From NCBI RefSeq assembly GCF_015500075.1, contig NZ_CP045496.1, positions 1,612,001-1,676,000 of the forward strand: a stretch of 64,000 nucleotides of DNA. The letters are read 5' to 3'. A program made the translations under genes and the position numbers. This document shows positions 50,196 through 59,760 of the stretch, one piece after another; positions within the stretch are counted from its first letter, which is position 1; every line of letters begins with the position of its first letter. The notes below the pieces were generated by a model, which was given only the letters and a program-made list of their open reading frames with translations, did not search any database and was not told the DNA's origin. Source of the stretch: Mesorhizobium sp. INR15. Lineage in GTDB: Bacteria; Pseudomonadota; Alphaproteobacteria; Rhizobiales; Rhizobiaceae.

Positions 50196-52346
50196 TCACG
50201 TGCTCAGCGCGGCCTGTTCGGCGATGGCTGAAAGCACACTGCGTACATCGAGCGTGCTGAACGGCTTTTCCAGCATCTGCGGCCGCTGGTGTGCCGGCAA
50301 AGCTTCGATTTCGGCTTTCGCACCGATCAGGTCGCCGGTGACCAGCACGAAACGCCGCGCTAATTCATGGCTTTCGGCAAGCAATTCACGATAGATGGCA
50401 ATGCCGCTGATGCCGGGCATGCGCAGGTCCGAAAAGACAATATCGGGAGCCATATGGCCGGTGAGCGTGATGGCCGTCGATGCCCAGGCCGGCACGATCC
50501 GCGACTTGATGCCCATCAGTTCGAGAATATCGGAAAGCGACGCCGCGACATCGGGCTCATCGTCGATGATCAGCGCATGACGCAGGCCGCTCGATCGTGT
50601 CTGGCTTTCGCCGGCAATGGCGGCGCCGGCTGAAATCGCCGGCAGCTGGACGACGAAACGCGCGCCCTGCGGCGCCACCTCCTCGAACCAGACATTGCCA
50701 TTGTGCCGCTCAATGATCGACTTCGAGATCGACAGCCCGATGCCGGTACCGACGCCGACCGGCTTGGTGGTGAAATAGGATTCGAAAATCCGGCCGCGGA
50801 TTGCTTCCGGCACGCCAGGCCCGTTGTCCTCGACCGAGAAACCCGGATTGCCCCGGTCGCCGCGGAATGTCCGCACCTTGATCAGCCTTTCGCCGGCGGC
50901 GCCGGCCAGCGCATGCTGGCTGTTGATCAGGAAATTGGCCGCGACCTGCGTGACGTGGTCGGCATCGGCCATGGCCAGCAACGGGCCGGCGGCAAAATCC
51001 GTGTCGATGATGATGCCCGTTGAGCGAGCGCCATAGGCGGTCACCTCAAGGGCGGCGCGGATCACCTGGTTGAGGTCGGTCTCGGCCTGGGCGGCCGGGT
51101 GCAGGCGGACCATCGACAGGAAGCTCTTGACGATGCGGCCGCAACGTTCTGCGGCGGCACGCACCTTTTCGGCTCGAACCTTTGTCTGCGGATCGGAAGC
51201 GAATTCATGCAGCAGCGTCGATTGCGCAACCACCACGGCCAGCGGGTTGTTGAGCTCGTGCGAGACGCCGGCCAGCAACGAGCCCATCGCGGCCATCTTC
51301 TCGTTTTGGTGCAGCTTCTCGCGCTGGCGGTTGATCTCTTCCTCGGCGCGCAGCTTGTCGCGCAGGTCGCGGATCGAGCCGAAGATGAGACGGCGGTCGG
51401 CGACCCGCATCTCGGTCGCCGTCAGCTCTATCGGAAACACGTCGCCGGCGGCATTCTGGGTCACCGTCTCCAGCCGGTGGCCAACCATGGGGGCGCCTCG
51501 GCCGGACATGTATTCGGCACCTGACACATAGCCCTTGCGGTAATATTCCGGCACCACGGTGTCGAGCAGGTCCTTGCCGAGGATGTCGCCGCGCAGGAAG
51601 CCGAACATTTTTTCGGCCGCCGGATTGAACTCGATGATCGAGCCGGTCTCGTCAATGACGATGATGGCGTCGAGCGAGGCCTGCAGCATGGTGCGGCGGA
51701 TGACTTCGCTGACATGAGCTTCCGAGGGCGATCGTTCGATGGCATCGCCGATGGCGAGCGCGATGATGTGCAGCGTCGCCTCTTCCTCGTCGGTCCATTC
51801 GCGCTCGTTGACGCAATCGTTGACCGCCAAAGTGCCCCAGAGATGGCCATGCGCGAACACCGACACCGAGAGGAAGGACTTGATGTTCTGCTTTTCGAAG
51901 TCGGTTCTCAGGAACCCTTCGAGATTGCGTGTGTGTCCTGCGAAGATCTTGCCTTGGCGCTCGTCCTCGGACACGCGCTCCAGCAGCCGATCCGAATTGA
52001 TGATCGACTGCATGATAACTGTCGGCGAGGCCAGTTCGCCACCAAAGCGCGGGTCGATCCAGTAGGCTTCGACAGACTGGGCAAATCCCTGACCGGGCAC
52101 ATCGCGCAGGCGAAACAGAATGCCGCGCTGGCAGTCCATCGCCGTGCAAAGCGTTGCAAGGATTGTTTCCATCTCGCGCTGCCAGTCGCCGGCCTCTCGC
52201 AGCCGGCGAACAACACGAACAGCGGCCATCGCCGCGCCCTGTCTGGTGCCTCGCAGATCATTGCTTGCGGTTTCAGCCGTCATCGTCAGCAGTCGTTCCA
52301 AAGACGTCGCCAGGTTCACTCGAAGCGCGCCAGCAGGCGACCCCAT
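50196..52346 (-). CDS. GAF-PAS hybrid sensor histidine kinase with receiver
   Basis: The 716-residue protein has a GAF-like domain (about 55-205), a PAS domain (about 220-335; LDAIIVIDETGSIIEFN), a HisKA H-box LLAGVSHELNNPLAV with His363, an ATPase (VEDNGPGVP, GVGTGIGLSISKSI) and a C-terminal receiver (about 590-715) with Asp640 in IVFSDLRMPG. There is no membrane segment. The H-box with HELNNPLA is of the NtrB/FixL-like type. It lies beside an OmpR-type regulator at 52403. The start is uncertain (52346, or Met22 at 52283); neither has a clear ribosome binding site. Confidence 0.88.
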   Translation of the reverse strand: MGSPAGALRVNLATSLERLLTMTAETASNDLRGTRQGAAMAAVRVVRRLREAGDWQREMETILATLCTAMDCQRGILFRLRDVPGQGFAQSVEAYWIDPRFGGELASPTVIMQSIINSDRLLERVSEDERQGKIFAGHTRNLEGFLRTDFEKQNIKSFLSVSVFAHGHLWGTLAVNDCVNEREWTDEEEATLHIIALAIGDAIERSPSEAHVSEVIRRTMLQASLDAIIVIDETGSIIEFNPAAEKMFGFLRGDILGKDLLDTVVPEYYRKGYVSGAEYMSGRGAPMVGHRLETVTQNAAGDVFPIELTATEMRVADRRLIFGSIRDLRDKLRAEEEINRQREKLHQNEKMAAMGSLLAGVSHELNNPLAVVVAQSTLLHEFASDPQTKVRAEKVRAAAERCGRIVKSFLSMVRLHPAAQAETDLNQVIRAALEVTAYGARSTGIIIDTDFAAGPLLAMADADHVTQVAANFLINSQHALAGAAGERLIKVRTFRGDRGNPGFSVEDNGPGVPEAIRGRIFESYFTTKPVGVGTGIGLSISKSIIERHNGNVWFEEVAPQGARFVVQLPAISAGAAIAGESQTRSSGLRHALIIDDEPDVAASLSDILELMGIKSRIVPAWASTAITLTGHMAPDIVFSDLRMPGISGIAIYRELLAESHELARRFVLVTGDLIGAKAEIEALPAHQRPQMLEKPFSTLDVRSVLSAIAEQAALST

Positions 52347-52402
52347 GCCAGCAGCCGACCATAGTCCCGCATCGCCCTGGATTTAAAGCCCAGCCTCGGT
52401 GC

Positions 52403-53176
52403 TCAGTTGCCGTCGCCGGTCGGCAGCGTGAAGATATAGCCTTCGCCGCGCACCGTGCGCAGGAATTTCGGGTTGGCCGGGTCGGTCTCGATCTTCTTTC
52501 GCAGGCGCATGATCCGGATGTCGACCGCGCGCGATGATTCCGGATCCTCGGTGAAGCCGATCGCCTCGGAGATGGCGGCGCGGGTCAAGAGCCGGTTGGC
52601 GCGGGTCAGGAAAACCTCCAGCACGTCGAATTCGCTCTTGGCCATGTCGATGACCGCGCCATTGGCGCCGGTGACCATCCTGCCGTCCAGATCGGCCTGG
52701 AAGGGGCCGAATGTCACCGCGCGGCGGTCTGTCGTGGCCTTCTTGTCCTGCAGTTCCTGCGGCTGTGGAACCCGGCGCAGCACGCTGCGCACCCGCGCCA
52801 GCACTTCGCGCAGCTCATAGGGCTTGACGATGTAGTCGTCGGCGCCAAGCTCCAGCCCGACAATGCGGTCGAGCGCGGTGCCGGCGGCTGTCGCATAGAT
52901 GATGCCGATCGGCAGTTTCGAGCGCAGCCAGCGGCCGAGCGACAGGCCGTCCTCGCCGGGCATGGCGATGTCGAGAATGGCGATATGGAAGGATTGCGTG
53001 TCGAGCAGGCCGCGCGCCGCGGCCGCGCTTTCGGCGGTGACAACATCATAGCCGGCGGCGCCAAGATATTCGGCAACCGCATCCCTCAGGTCGGGCTCAT
53101 CCTCGACGATGATAATTCTTGCCCGCACTATGCTCTCGCCCCCGCTATCAGCGGAAAGTAGATTGGGTATAAACAT
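52403..53176 (-). CDS. OmpR-family response regulator
   Basis: The 257-residue regulator has a receiver (about 18-135) with IIIVEDEPDLRDAV, phospho-acceptor Asp69 in IAILDIAMPGEDG and Lys in YIVKPYELREVL. A winged-helix domain follows (about 155-252; MAKSEFDVLEVFLTRANRLL, SRAVDIRIMRLRKKIE). A GTG at 53128 gives a start closer to the receiver and follows GAGAG; the ATG at 53176 is the longer option. It is 56 bases from the hybrid kinase gene, so the two may form one system, and it is divergent from another OmpR-type gene. Confidence 0.88.
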   Translation of the reverse strand: MFIPNLLSADSGGESIVRARIIIVEDEPDLRDAVAEYLGAAGYDVVTAESAAAARGLLDTQSFHIAILDIAMPGEDGLSLGRWLRSKLPIGIIYATAAGTALDRIVGLELGADDYIVKPYELREVLARVRSVLRRVPQPQELQDKKATTDRRAVTFGPFQADLDGRMVTGANGAVIDMAKSEFDVLEVFLTRANRLLTRAAISEAIGFTEDPESSRAVDIRIMRLRKKIETDPANPKFLRTVRGEGYIFTLPTGDGN

Positions 53177-53222
53177 GATGTCCAGCGCTCACTTCCGGTT
53201 GCCAGGGGAACAATAGAAAAAC

Positions 53223-53909
53223 ATGGCCGCACGATCCGTCATCGCGCTCGTTTCCGTTGCCGAGGTGGTCGCGACCGAACTGGCCGACCATCTCGAGCGG
53301 CGAGGCCACGATGTGCGCGAGGCGCGGCAACCGTGGGAAGCTGAATCCCTGCTTTCGGCAAAGGGCATCGAGGTCGTCGTCGTCGGTGACAGTCTGAGCC
53401 AGGCGGAAGGGCGCGATCTGTTGAGGCGGCATGGCGGCGAGGATGGGCCGGATTTCATCCTGATCTGCCGTCCGACTGATCTTGTCGACAAGGTGCTGGC
53501 CCTTGAACTGGGGGCAGCCGACGTCGTCGAAAGCCCGCTCAATGTCCGCGAGCTCGCCGCGCGCATTGGCGGCCTGCTGATGCGTCGCGGCAGGAACGCC
53601 GGGGAATTGATCGTGCTGGAAAACGCCACGGTCGATCTGCGGTCAGCCATGGTCATGCATCGCTCCGGCGCGGAAGAACAGTTGTCGCCCGGTCAGGTGG
53701 CCCTGCTCAGGCTGTTCCTGGCCAGTCCGCGCAAGGTGCTGACACGCGACGACATCATTGCGGCGGCACCGGCGGAAAACGCCGATGCCTTCGACCGCTC
53801 GATCGATTCGCGCATCGTGCGGCTGCGCCGCAAACTCGACACCGAAACCATCACCACGATACGCGGTTCCGGCTATCGCTTCGACCCACCGACGCAATTC
53901 GCCGACTGA
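53223..53909 (+). CDS. OmpR-type regulator with degenerate receiver domain
   Basis: The 228-residue protein has an N-terminal receiver-like fold (about 1-120) and a normal winged helix (LSPGQVALLRLFLASPRKVL, DSRIVRLRRKLD). The receiver keeps an Asp (Asp56 in VVVVGDSLSQ) but lacks the acidic pair near the N-terminus (ALVSVAEVV). It also has no Lys at the usual place (VVESPLNVREL instead of a KPF-type motif). It is therefore probably phosphorylation-independent. It is divergent from the canonical OmpR regulator. Confidence 0.82.
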   Translation: MAARSVIALVSVAEVVATELADHLERRGHDVREARQPWEAESLLSAKGIEVVVVGDSLSQAEGRDLLRRHGGEDGPDFILICRPTDLVDKVLALELGAADVVESPLNVRELAARIGGLLMRRGRNAGELIVLENATVDLRSAMVMHRSGAEEQLSPGQVALLRLFLASPRKVLTRDDIIAAAPAENADAFDRSIDSRIVRLRRKLDTETITTIRGSGYRFDPPTQFAD

Positions 53910-53978
53910 CGGCTCCGCGTTGGCGACATTTCGTTGTCTGAGCATCGGTTCTCCTTCCGGGTCCGATGCTCTTGCGTC

Positions 53979-54146
53979 TCAGCGCGCCACCAGAACCGAC
54001 GGGCCTGAAGGCATGTTGTTGCTTGTGGCAAACTCGCCGGCATGGGCGCGTTCTTTGAGCAGTACCGTTGCAAGGCCGGCAAAGCCGAGCAGACCCTGTG
54101 CGTAAAGCAGTGCCGAAAGCACTGAAGCGGCGAATTTCGTTTTCAT
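53979..54146 (-). CDS. Small exported or membrane peptide, 55 aa
   Basis: Translation from 54146 gives MKTKFAASVLSALLYAQGLL followed by a second hydrophobic stretch and a polar tail ending PSVLVAR. The first 35 residues look like a signal peptide (AHAG could be a cleavage site) or two short helices. GGGGAATGG precedes the ATG. It is under 60 codons and not recognised. Confidence 0.5.
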   Translation of the reverse strand: MKTKFAASVLSALLYAQGLLGFAGLATVLLKERAHAGEFATSNNMPSGPSVLVAR

Positions 54147-54181
54147 CGTACCATTCCCCAAAAATTGAGATTGCAAGTGTT

Positions 54182-54514
54182 TCAGGATACCCCCGAAGCA
54201 CCCGCGCCGCCGACGGAGCCCCCCGTTGCGGCGCGGGTCTTCGGTCCTCTCGGCTGCAAGTTGCCGGAGGGGCCGCGCATTCCCGTCAGCCGAAGACCGA
54301 CCCGCCAGAGGGCCTTGAGCCGAGCAATGCGCAGGCTGGAAACAATCCAGACCATGGCGAAGAACAGCGCGGCATGGAGTGTCGATATCTCGCCTGAATC
54401 CATCGCGCCGAGCCTTGTCAGCGAGCCGCCGGCAACCGTGCCGACGCCACCGATGAGTGCTGCCGCGATGCTGATCCTGAAAAGCCAGGACAGGGCGGTT
54501 GATTTCGTTTCCAT
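54182..54514 (-). CDS. Hypothetical two-helix membrane protein, 110 aa
   Basis: Two hydrophobic segments (LFRISIAAALIGGVGTVAGG and LHAALFFAMVWIVSSLRIAR) are followed by a basic, Gly/Pro-rich C-terminal tail. The ATG at 54514 is chosen; a TTG at 54544 would extend it by ten residues. No family is recognised and the ribosome binding site is weak. It may be co-transcribed with the small gene at 53979-54146. Confidence 0.5.
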   Translation of the reverse strand: METKSTALSWLFRISIAAALIGGVGTVAGGSLTRLGAMDSGEISTLHAALFFAMVWIVSSLRIARLKALWRVGLRLTGMRGPSGNLQPRGPKTRAATGGSVGGAGASGVS

Positions 54515-54868
54515 ATTCGTTGCCGCTTGTTTTCGTTGCGTCAACTCTGGTCGCAGCTTGTATCCGGATCATGCCGCTTGGAGGCGCGTTCTGTTGCAGA
54601 TTGGTTTCGAAATCGCCGTTTCATCTTTCGTATACGGCAAATTCGAACTTTCGTTTGCCGGTCGATACCTATGTTCCTGACTTTTTGTGCCGGATTGGCT
54701 GAAGCCATCCTTCTTCCCTTCCTGCTCTCCTTCTGGTCTGGATGTTAATCTGAGGAAACAGATTCGAAACACAAACGAGCATTTCGCGAAATCAGTTCGA
54801 AACATGACGTAGGGATAAGCGGCCCATCGAATTGGTGCCGGCGAGGTTCGGCAGACAGAGGGGACATC
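54515..54868. other. Intergenic region of 354 bases
   Basis: No convincing gene: frames here lack ribosome binding sites and family content. The right end carries the leader of the L,D-transpeptidase gene with GAGGGGA before its ATG. Local AT content is higher than the surroundings around 54600-54800, as expected for a promoter region. Confidence 0.5.
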
Positions 54869-55330
54869 ATGCACACCGTTATTTCCGCCAAGCTCATCAA
54901 CATCACCGCCGCCGCCCTGACCGGTGCGGCGCTTCTCATCAGCGCCGGCTCGGGTGCGGCCCACGCGGCCAACAAGATCGTGGCGCGTGTCTCGCTTTCC
55001 CAGCAGGTCATGGAAGTCACGGTCGATGGCCGCCCGACCTTCGCTTGGAAGGTTTCGACCGGCGACAAGGCGCACGTGACGCCAACCGGTTCGTTCAAGC
55101 CGACCCGCATGCATGAGATGTGGTATTCGAAGAAATACGACAATGCGCCGATGCCGCATTCGGTCTTCTTCAGCGGCGGCTATGCCGTGCATGCGACCTA
55201 TGCGATCAAGCGCCTTGGCCAGCCGGCCTCGCATGGCTGCGTGCGGCTGCATCCAGACAATGCGGCGAATTTCTATCAGCTGGTCGAAGCTTTTGGTCCG
55301 GCCAACACAAGCATCGTCATCGTCAAATAG
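54869..55330 (+). CDS. L,D-transpeptidase (YkuD family)
   Basis: Periplasmic peptidoglycan enzyme of 153 residues. A signal peptide (MHTVISAKLINITAAALTGA onward, cleaved near AHAANK) is followed by one YkuD domain. The catalytic motif is complete: His108 in GGYAVHATYAIK, His122 and Cys124 in SHGCVRLHPD. It would form 3-3 crosslinks or attach proteins to peptidoglycan. The protein is short, without LysM or other binding domains, a common rhizobial form. Confidence 0.93.
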   Translation: MHTVISAKLINITAAALTGAALLISAGSGAAHAANKIVARVSLSQQVMEVTVDGRPTFAWKVSTGDKAHVTPTGSFKPTRMHEMWYSKKYDNAPMPHSVFFSGGYAVHATYAIKRLGQPASHGCVRLHPDNAANFYQLVEAFGPANTSIVIVK

Positions 55331-55418
55331 GTTTCGCGACAGGCGATAGTCGCGACATGGTGGATGGCAGCCTGTCCGCTTCTCGCGGGCGGAAGCGGCA
55401 AGCCGCCATCCGGCTGTG

Positions 55419-56303
55419 CTATTTGAGCGGCAGAAACACTTCCACGACCACTTCGTGTACCGGCACCTGCTCGAGGAAGGAGAGCCGGCGCCGGCAATAG
55501 ATCGGGAAGTCGCCTGCTTCCTCGCCACTGGCCGGAAGCCAGTCTCGGTAGAGATAGAGCGCGGCCGGCTCGAGATTGTTGGTGTTGCCGGGATAACGCA
55601 GCACCGCGCGGCGTCCGCCGGGGATCAGGCCAGCCTTCATCTGCTCGTCGTTCGGCCCGATCGGCTGGTCAGTCCCAGCGCACAGGTCCATGCTGTAATC
55701 CGCCGGAACCGCGGGACGCCTCTCCGAGCGGAAGACGTTGAACGTGGGGCTCGTCTGGGGCGAGAGACCGGCAGCCTTGCGCCAGGCAATGAACCTCTGA
55801 ATGGTATCGCCGAGTGTTGCCGGGTCGCCCCGATGCTCCATGATCGCCACCGGCGTCGGGGGCACGACCTGGATCGTCACGTCGTCAGGGGTAAAGATAA
55901 TCTGCATGAGCTTGCTCCTCGCGTTGTGCAGAGGCCCTAGGGCCGCAAGCCACGGTCCCCAATCGGGAGATTTCCGGAACGACGACGGCGATTGTCCGAA
56001 CCGTTGCCGAAAGGCGCGGGCGAAGGCATCCGGTGCGTCGTAGCCGGCATCCATCGCAATGTCGGTGACGCTTTCAGCGTCCCTGTCGGCCAGCCTGTAT
56101 GAAGCGCGCTTCATGCGGGTGAGCTGGACATAGCGATGCACTGACAACCCGAAGGTTGACGTGAACTGCCGGTGGAAATGGTATTTCGAGAACGCCGCGA
56201 CGCTACTCATCGCTTCCAAATCCAGATCGTCGCCCAGATGCTGGTCTATGTAGTCCAGCACCCGCTGCATCCGGACATGGTAGTTTTCAAGAGCCGCCGT
56301 CAT
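55419..56303 (-). CDS. AraC-family regulator with GyrI-like effector domain
   Basis: The 294-residue protein has an N-terminal AraC DNA-binding domain (about 10-110; DLDLEAMSSVAAFSKYHFHR and ESVTDIAMDAGYDAPDAFAR, FRQRFGQSPSSFR). A C-terminal GyrI-like/effector-binding domain follows (about 135-290; VPPTPVAIMEHRGDPATLGD, MKAGLIPGGRRAV). This is the Rob/SoxS-related layout that senses small hydrophobic or toxic molecules. It lies beside the RND efflux operon, which it might influence, though the TetR gene at 61225 is the more obvious regulator. Confidence 0.9.
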   Translation of the reverse strand: MTAALENYHVRMQRVLDYIDQHLGDDLDLEAMSSVAAFSKYHFHRQFTSTFGLSVHRYVQLTRMKRASYRLADRDAESVTDIAMDAGYDAPDAFARAFRQRFGQSPSSFRKSPDWGPWLAALGPLHNARSKLMQIIFTPDDVTIQVVPPTPVAIMEHRGDPATLGDTIQRFIAWRKAAGLSPQTSPTFNVFRSERRPAVPADYSMDLCAGTDQPIGPNDEQMKAGLIPGGRRAVLRYPGNTNNLEPAALYLYRDWLPASGEEAGDFPIYCRRRLSFLEQVPVHEVVVEVFLPLK

Positions 56304-56676
56304 CGTCCTGTCCTCCGTGGCGGCACCAGCTAGGCGCTCGCGGACATGATGCGCTCGACCGATCTTGCGGTTTGACAGGGATCAGCCCGCCAACGATTGC
56401 GCCCCGGACCGCTGCCGAAGTCTCGTTTGCGCGCGTAAGCAGCGATGCCATTTCGCAATTCTCCCGATGTTAAGCGGCAATTTCGCGATTGGATTTTGCA
56501 ACGTCGGCATAGGTCCCATTCCGCAGTGGCCGAGCGCACCGAATGCCTGCAAAGATTAGTGCCGGCGGACCTGCCGCAAACAGCAAAACGGCGAGCGATG
56601 TTGCCACGCTCGCCGCTCGTATTCCACATGTCGGTCAAGGGCTGGGGAAATTCCCAGTCCCTTCCTTGGTCCCGGT
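56304..56676. other. Intergenic region of 373 bases
   Basis: No supported gene. It contains the terminator of the RND operon (56583-56615, minus strand) and the promoter side of the AraC gene. The single frame of about 100 codons here has no ribosome binding site and an atypical composition. Confidence 0.5.
56583..56615 (-). terminator. Intrinsic terminator of the RND efflux operon
   Basis: On the minus strand CGGCGAGCG pairs perfectly with CGCTCGCCG around a nine-base loop (plus-strand 589-597 and 607-615 of this kilobase), followed by TTTTGCTGTTT. It lies about 60 bases after the permease stop. Confidence 0.8.
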
Positions 56677-59600
56677 TCAGTCGACCGGGGCCGGCATCAG
56701 CTTTGGGTTAGGCTTTTCCGCGTGGTGCGGCAGGTCCTTGCTGGCGATGAAGCTATAGAACATCGGCACCACGAACAGCGTGAACATGGTTCCGATCAGG
56801 ATGCCGGTGAAGATCACAAGGCCCATCGAGTAGCGCGCCGCCGCGCCCGCACCGCTGGAAACGATCAGCGGCACGACACCAAGTGCCATCGCCGCCGTCG
56901 TCATCAGGATCGGCCGCAAGCGAACCTTCGCCGAGGCGATGATCGCATCGCGCCGGCGCATGCCGTGCGCCTCGCGCTGCTGGTTGGCGAACTCCACCAG
57001 CAGAATGCCGTGCTTGGTGATCAGGCCGATCAGCGTGATCAGGCCGACCTGCGTGTAGATGTTGAGCGTACCCAGCCCGAGATTGAGCGGCACGATGGCG
57101 CCAAAGATCGACAGCGGCACGGACATCATGATGATCAGCGGATCGCGGAAGCTTTCGAACTGCGCCGCCAGCACCAGGTAGATGACCAGAATAGCCGCGG
57201 CAAAAGCGATCAGGATCGTGTTGCCCTGTTCCTTCTCCTGTCGCGATTGACCGGAGTAGTCGATGAAGAACGTATCGGGCAGGCTCTCCTTGGCGATATC
57301 CTCGATGGCCTTCAGGCCATCACCGGTGGTGACGCCAGGCAATGGCAGCGCGGAGATCGTCGCGGAATTCAGCTGGTTGAACTGCTCGATGGCGGCCGGC
57401 GAGGCATTGGTCGAAATCTTCACCACCGCCGACAGCGGCACCATCTCGCCCGTCACGCTGCGCACGAAGTAGTTGCCGAGCTTTTCGGGATTGTCGCGGA
57501 ATTCCTGCGGCACCTGCGGGATGATGTCGTAGCTGTTGGAATCGCGATCGAACTGCGCCACTTCGGCGCCGCCGACCAGCAAGGTCAGCGTGCGGCCGAT
57601 ATCGGCGATCGGCAGGTTCAGTGCCGCCGCACGGTCGCGGTCGATGGTCACCGTCACCTGCGGCGCGTCATAGGCCATCGAGTTCTGCACGACAATGAAA
57701 CGGCCAGAAGCCTGGGCCTTGTTCTTGATCTGCTCGGCGGCCTCGAACACCTCGGAGGAATTGCCGGTCGAGCGCACCACCAGGGAGATCGGCAGACCGC
57801 CGCCCGAGCCCGGCAGCGTCGGTGGCGCAAAGACGAAGGCCTGAACGCCGGCCACCTTGGCCAGGCGTCCCTGGATGTCGGCCTGCAACTCCTTGGAGCT
57901 GCGCTTGCGCTCTGCCCAGTCCTTGAAGGCAAAGCCGACAAAGGCGCTGTTGGTGGCACCGCCGAAGGCGACAGCCGAGAACTGCGCCCGGGTTTCGGGA
58001 ATATCCTTCACCAGACCGAGGATCTGGTTCACATAGGTCTCGGTGTAATCAGACGTCGCATAGCGAGGCGCCGTCACAATCGAGAGCAGGAAGCCCTGAT
58101 CCTCTTCAGGCGCCAGTTCGCTCGACGTCTTGGTGAACATGAAGCCGGTCAAGGCGACGAGCGAGAGCACGATGATCAGCGTCACCGGGCGATAATTCAG
58201 CGAACCGGTTACCGCCCTCTCGTAGACGCGCTCGACACGCGCGAAGGTCCCATCGACAATGCGCTGGAAACGGCCCGGCGTGCCAGACTTCAAGAGACGT
58301 GCGGACATCATCGGCGTGATGGTGACGGCAACGAGGCCGGACAGCACCACGGACCCGGCGAGCGTCACCGCGAACTCGCGGAACAAGGCGCCGGTGAGAC
58401 CGCCGGTGAAGGCCAGTGGCGCGAACACGGCGGCGAGCGTCATTGTCATGGCGACGATGGCGGACGCGATTTCACGCATGCCGCTGAACGCCGCCTGCAT
58501 CGGCGACATGTGGTCTTCTTCCATATGGCGGTGGATGTTCTCCACCACCACGATGGCGTCGTCGACGACAAGGCCGATCGCCAGCACCATGGCCAGCAGC
58601 GACAACAGGTTGATCGAATAGCCTACCGCGAACAGCAGGAAGCAGACACCAATCAGCGACAGCGGGATGGTCACGATCGGCATCAACACCGAACGGAACG
58701 AGCCGAGGAACAACAGGATGACGACGATGACGATGGCCACCGCCTCGGCGATGGTCTTGAACACTTCGTCGATCGAGGCGCTGATCTGGCCGGTGGCGTC
58801 ATAGACGACCTCGATCGTCATGCCTTTCGGCAAGGTCTGCTGGATCACCGGCACGATCTTGGTGAGCGCCGCCGCCGTGGTCAAAGGATTGGCCGCCGGT
58901 GTCGGGAAGATGGCAAGGAAGGTGCCGGGCTTGCCGTTGAAGCTGACCCTGGTGTCGGTGCTTGCCGCGGCCAGTTCCACGCGCGCGACGTCGCGTAGCC
59001 GCACCACATTGCCAGCCACCGAACGCAGCGGCAGTGTGGCGAAAGCCTCGGGGGTTTGCAGCGTCGAGCGCACCGTGATCGAGGAGACGACGTATTCGTT
59101 CTGGGTGTTGCCGGGTGCCGACAGGAAGTTGGAATTGTTGATCGCCGTCAGCACTTCCGAGGCGGTGACACCGCGCGCGGCGAGCTTGACCGGATCGATC
59201 CAGACACGCATCGAATATTCCTGCGCACCGAAGATCTGCACGTCGGAGACGCCCTCGACCGTCGACATGCGGGGCCTGATGACGCGCTCGATATATTCGG
59301 TCAGCTGCTCCTTCGTCATGTTCGGGTTCTGCATCGAGATGTACATCATCGCGAACTGCTGGCCCGTGCCCTTGACGATCACCGGGTCCTTCGCCGCATC
59401 CGGCAAGGTGCCGCGCACGCCCTGGACCTTGGACAGCACCTCGGTCAGCGCCACGTCGGGATTGGAGCCGAGTTTCATCTGCACCGTCACGGTGCTGGAG
59501 GATGGCCGGCTCGACGATGTCACGTAGTCGATATTCTCGGTCGAGGCGACGGCACGCGAGATCGGAGCGGAAATGAAGCCCTGGATCAGGTCGGCGCTGG

Positions 59601-59760
59601 CGCCCGGATAGGCCGTCGTGATGGTGATGGCCGTTTCATCGACCTTCGGATACTGCCGGATCGACAGGTTGAAAATGCCCTGGAAACCCAGGAGCAGGAT
59701 CATGCAGGCCAGGACCGTCGACAGGACCGGGCGGCGGATGAAGAGATCGGAAAAGCTCAT
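56677..59760 (-). CDS. RND-family efflux permease (AcrB/MexF-like)
   Basis: The 1027-residue inner-membrane pump has the usual HAE1 layout: 12 helices, two large periplasmic loops, and proton-relay Asp pair in GLVVDDAIVVVENIHRHM. The start (MSFSDLFIRRPVLSTVLACM) is typical. It exports drugs, organic compounds or signals using proton flow, with the adaptor encoded upstream (overlap of four bases) and an outer-membrane channel that is not in this window. Substrate is unknown. Confidence 0.95.
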   Translation of the reverse strand: MSFSDLFIRRPVLSTVLACMILLLGFQGIFNLSIRQYPKVDETAITITTAYPGASADLIQGFISAPISRAVASTENIDYVTSSSRPSSSTVTVQMKLGSNPDVALTEVLSKVQGVRGTLPDAAKDPVIVKGTGQQFAMMYISMQNPNMTKEQLTEYIERVIRPRMSTVEGVSDVQIFGAQEYSMRVWIDPVKLAARGVTASEVLTAINNSNFLSAPGNTQNEYVVSSITVRSTLQTPEAFATLPLRSVAGNVVRLRDVARVELAAASTDTRVSFNGKPGTFLAIFPTPAANPLTTAAALTKIVPVIQQTLPKGMTIEVVYDATGQISASIDEVFKTIAEAVAIVIVVILLFLGSFRSVLMPIVTIPLSLIGVCFLLFAVGYSINLLSLLAMVLAIGLVVDDAIVVVENIHRHMEEDHMSPMQAAFSGMREIASAIVAMTMTLAAVFAPLAFTGGLTGALFREFAVTLAGSVVLSGLVAVTITPMMSARLLKSGTPGRFQRIVDGTFARVERVYERAVTGSLNYRPVTLIIVLSLVALTGFMFTKTSSELAPEEDQGFLLSIVTAPRYATSDYTETYVNQILGLVKDIPETRAQFSAVAFGGATNSAFVGFAFKDWAERKRSSKELQADIQGRLAKVAGVQAFVFAPPTLPGSGGGLPISLVVRSTGNSSEVFEAAEQIKNKAQASGRFIVVQNSMAYDAPQVTVTIDRDRAAALNLPIADIGRTLTLLVGGAEVAQFDRDSNSYDIIPQVPQEFRDNPEKLGNYFVRSVTGEMVPLSAVVKISTNASPAAIEQFNQLNSATISALPLPGVTTGDGLKAIEDIAKESLPDTFFIDYSGQSRQEKEQGNTILIAFAAAILVIYLVLAAQFESFRDPLIIMMSVPLSIFGAIVPLNLGLGTLNIYTQVGLITLIGLITKHGILLVEFANQQREAHGMRRRDAIIASAKVRLRPILMTTAAMALGVVPLIVSSGAGAAARYSMGLVIFTGILIGTMFTLFVVPMFYSFIASKDLPHHAEKPNPKLMPAPVD

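Noticed and set aside
54569..55528. Leftward frame of 319 codons across the L,D-transpeptidase gene
   Set aside because: Covers a gene with intact catalytic motifs on the other strand; composition is unlike a real protein.
56330..56638. Leftward frame of 102 codons in the intergenic region before the RND operon end
   Set aside because: Overlaps the likely terminator, has no ribosome binding site and an atypical Arg/Cys-rich composition.
56722..58998. Rightward open frame of 758 codons inside the RND permease gene
   Set aside because: Antisense to the permease, His/Arg/Asp-rich and repetitive without domains; an artefact of GC-rich coding sequence.
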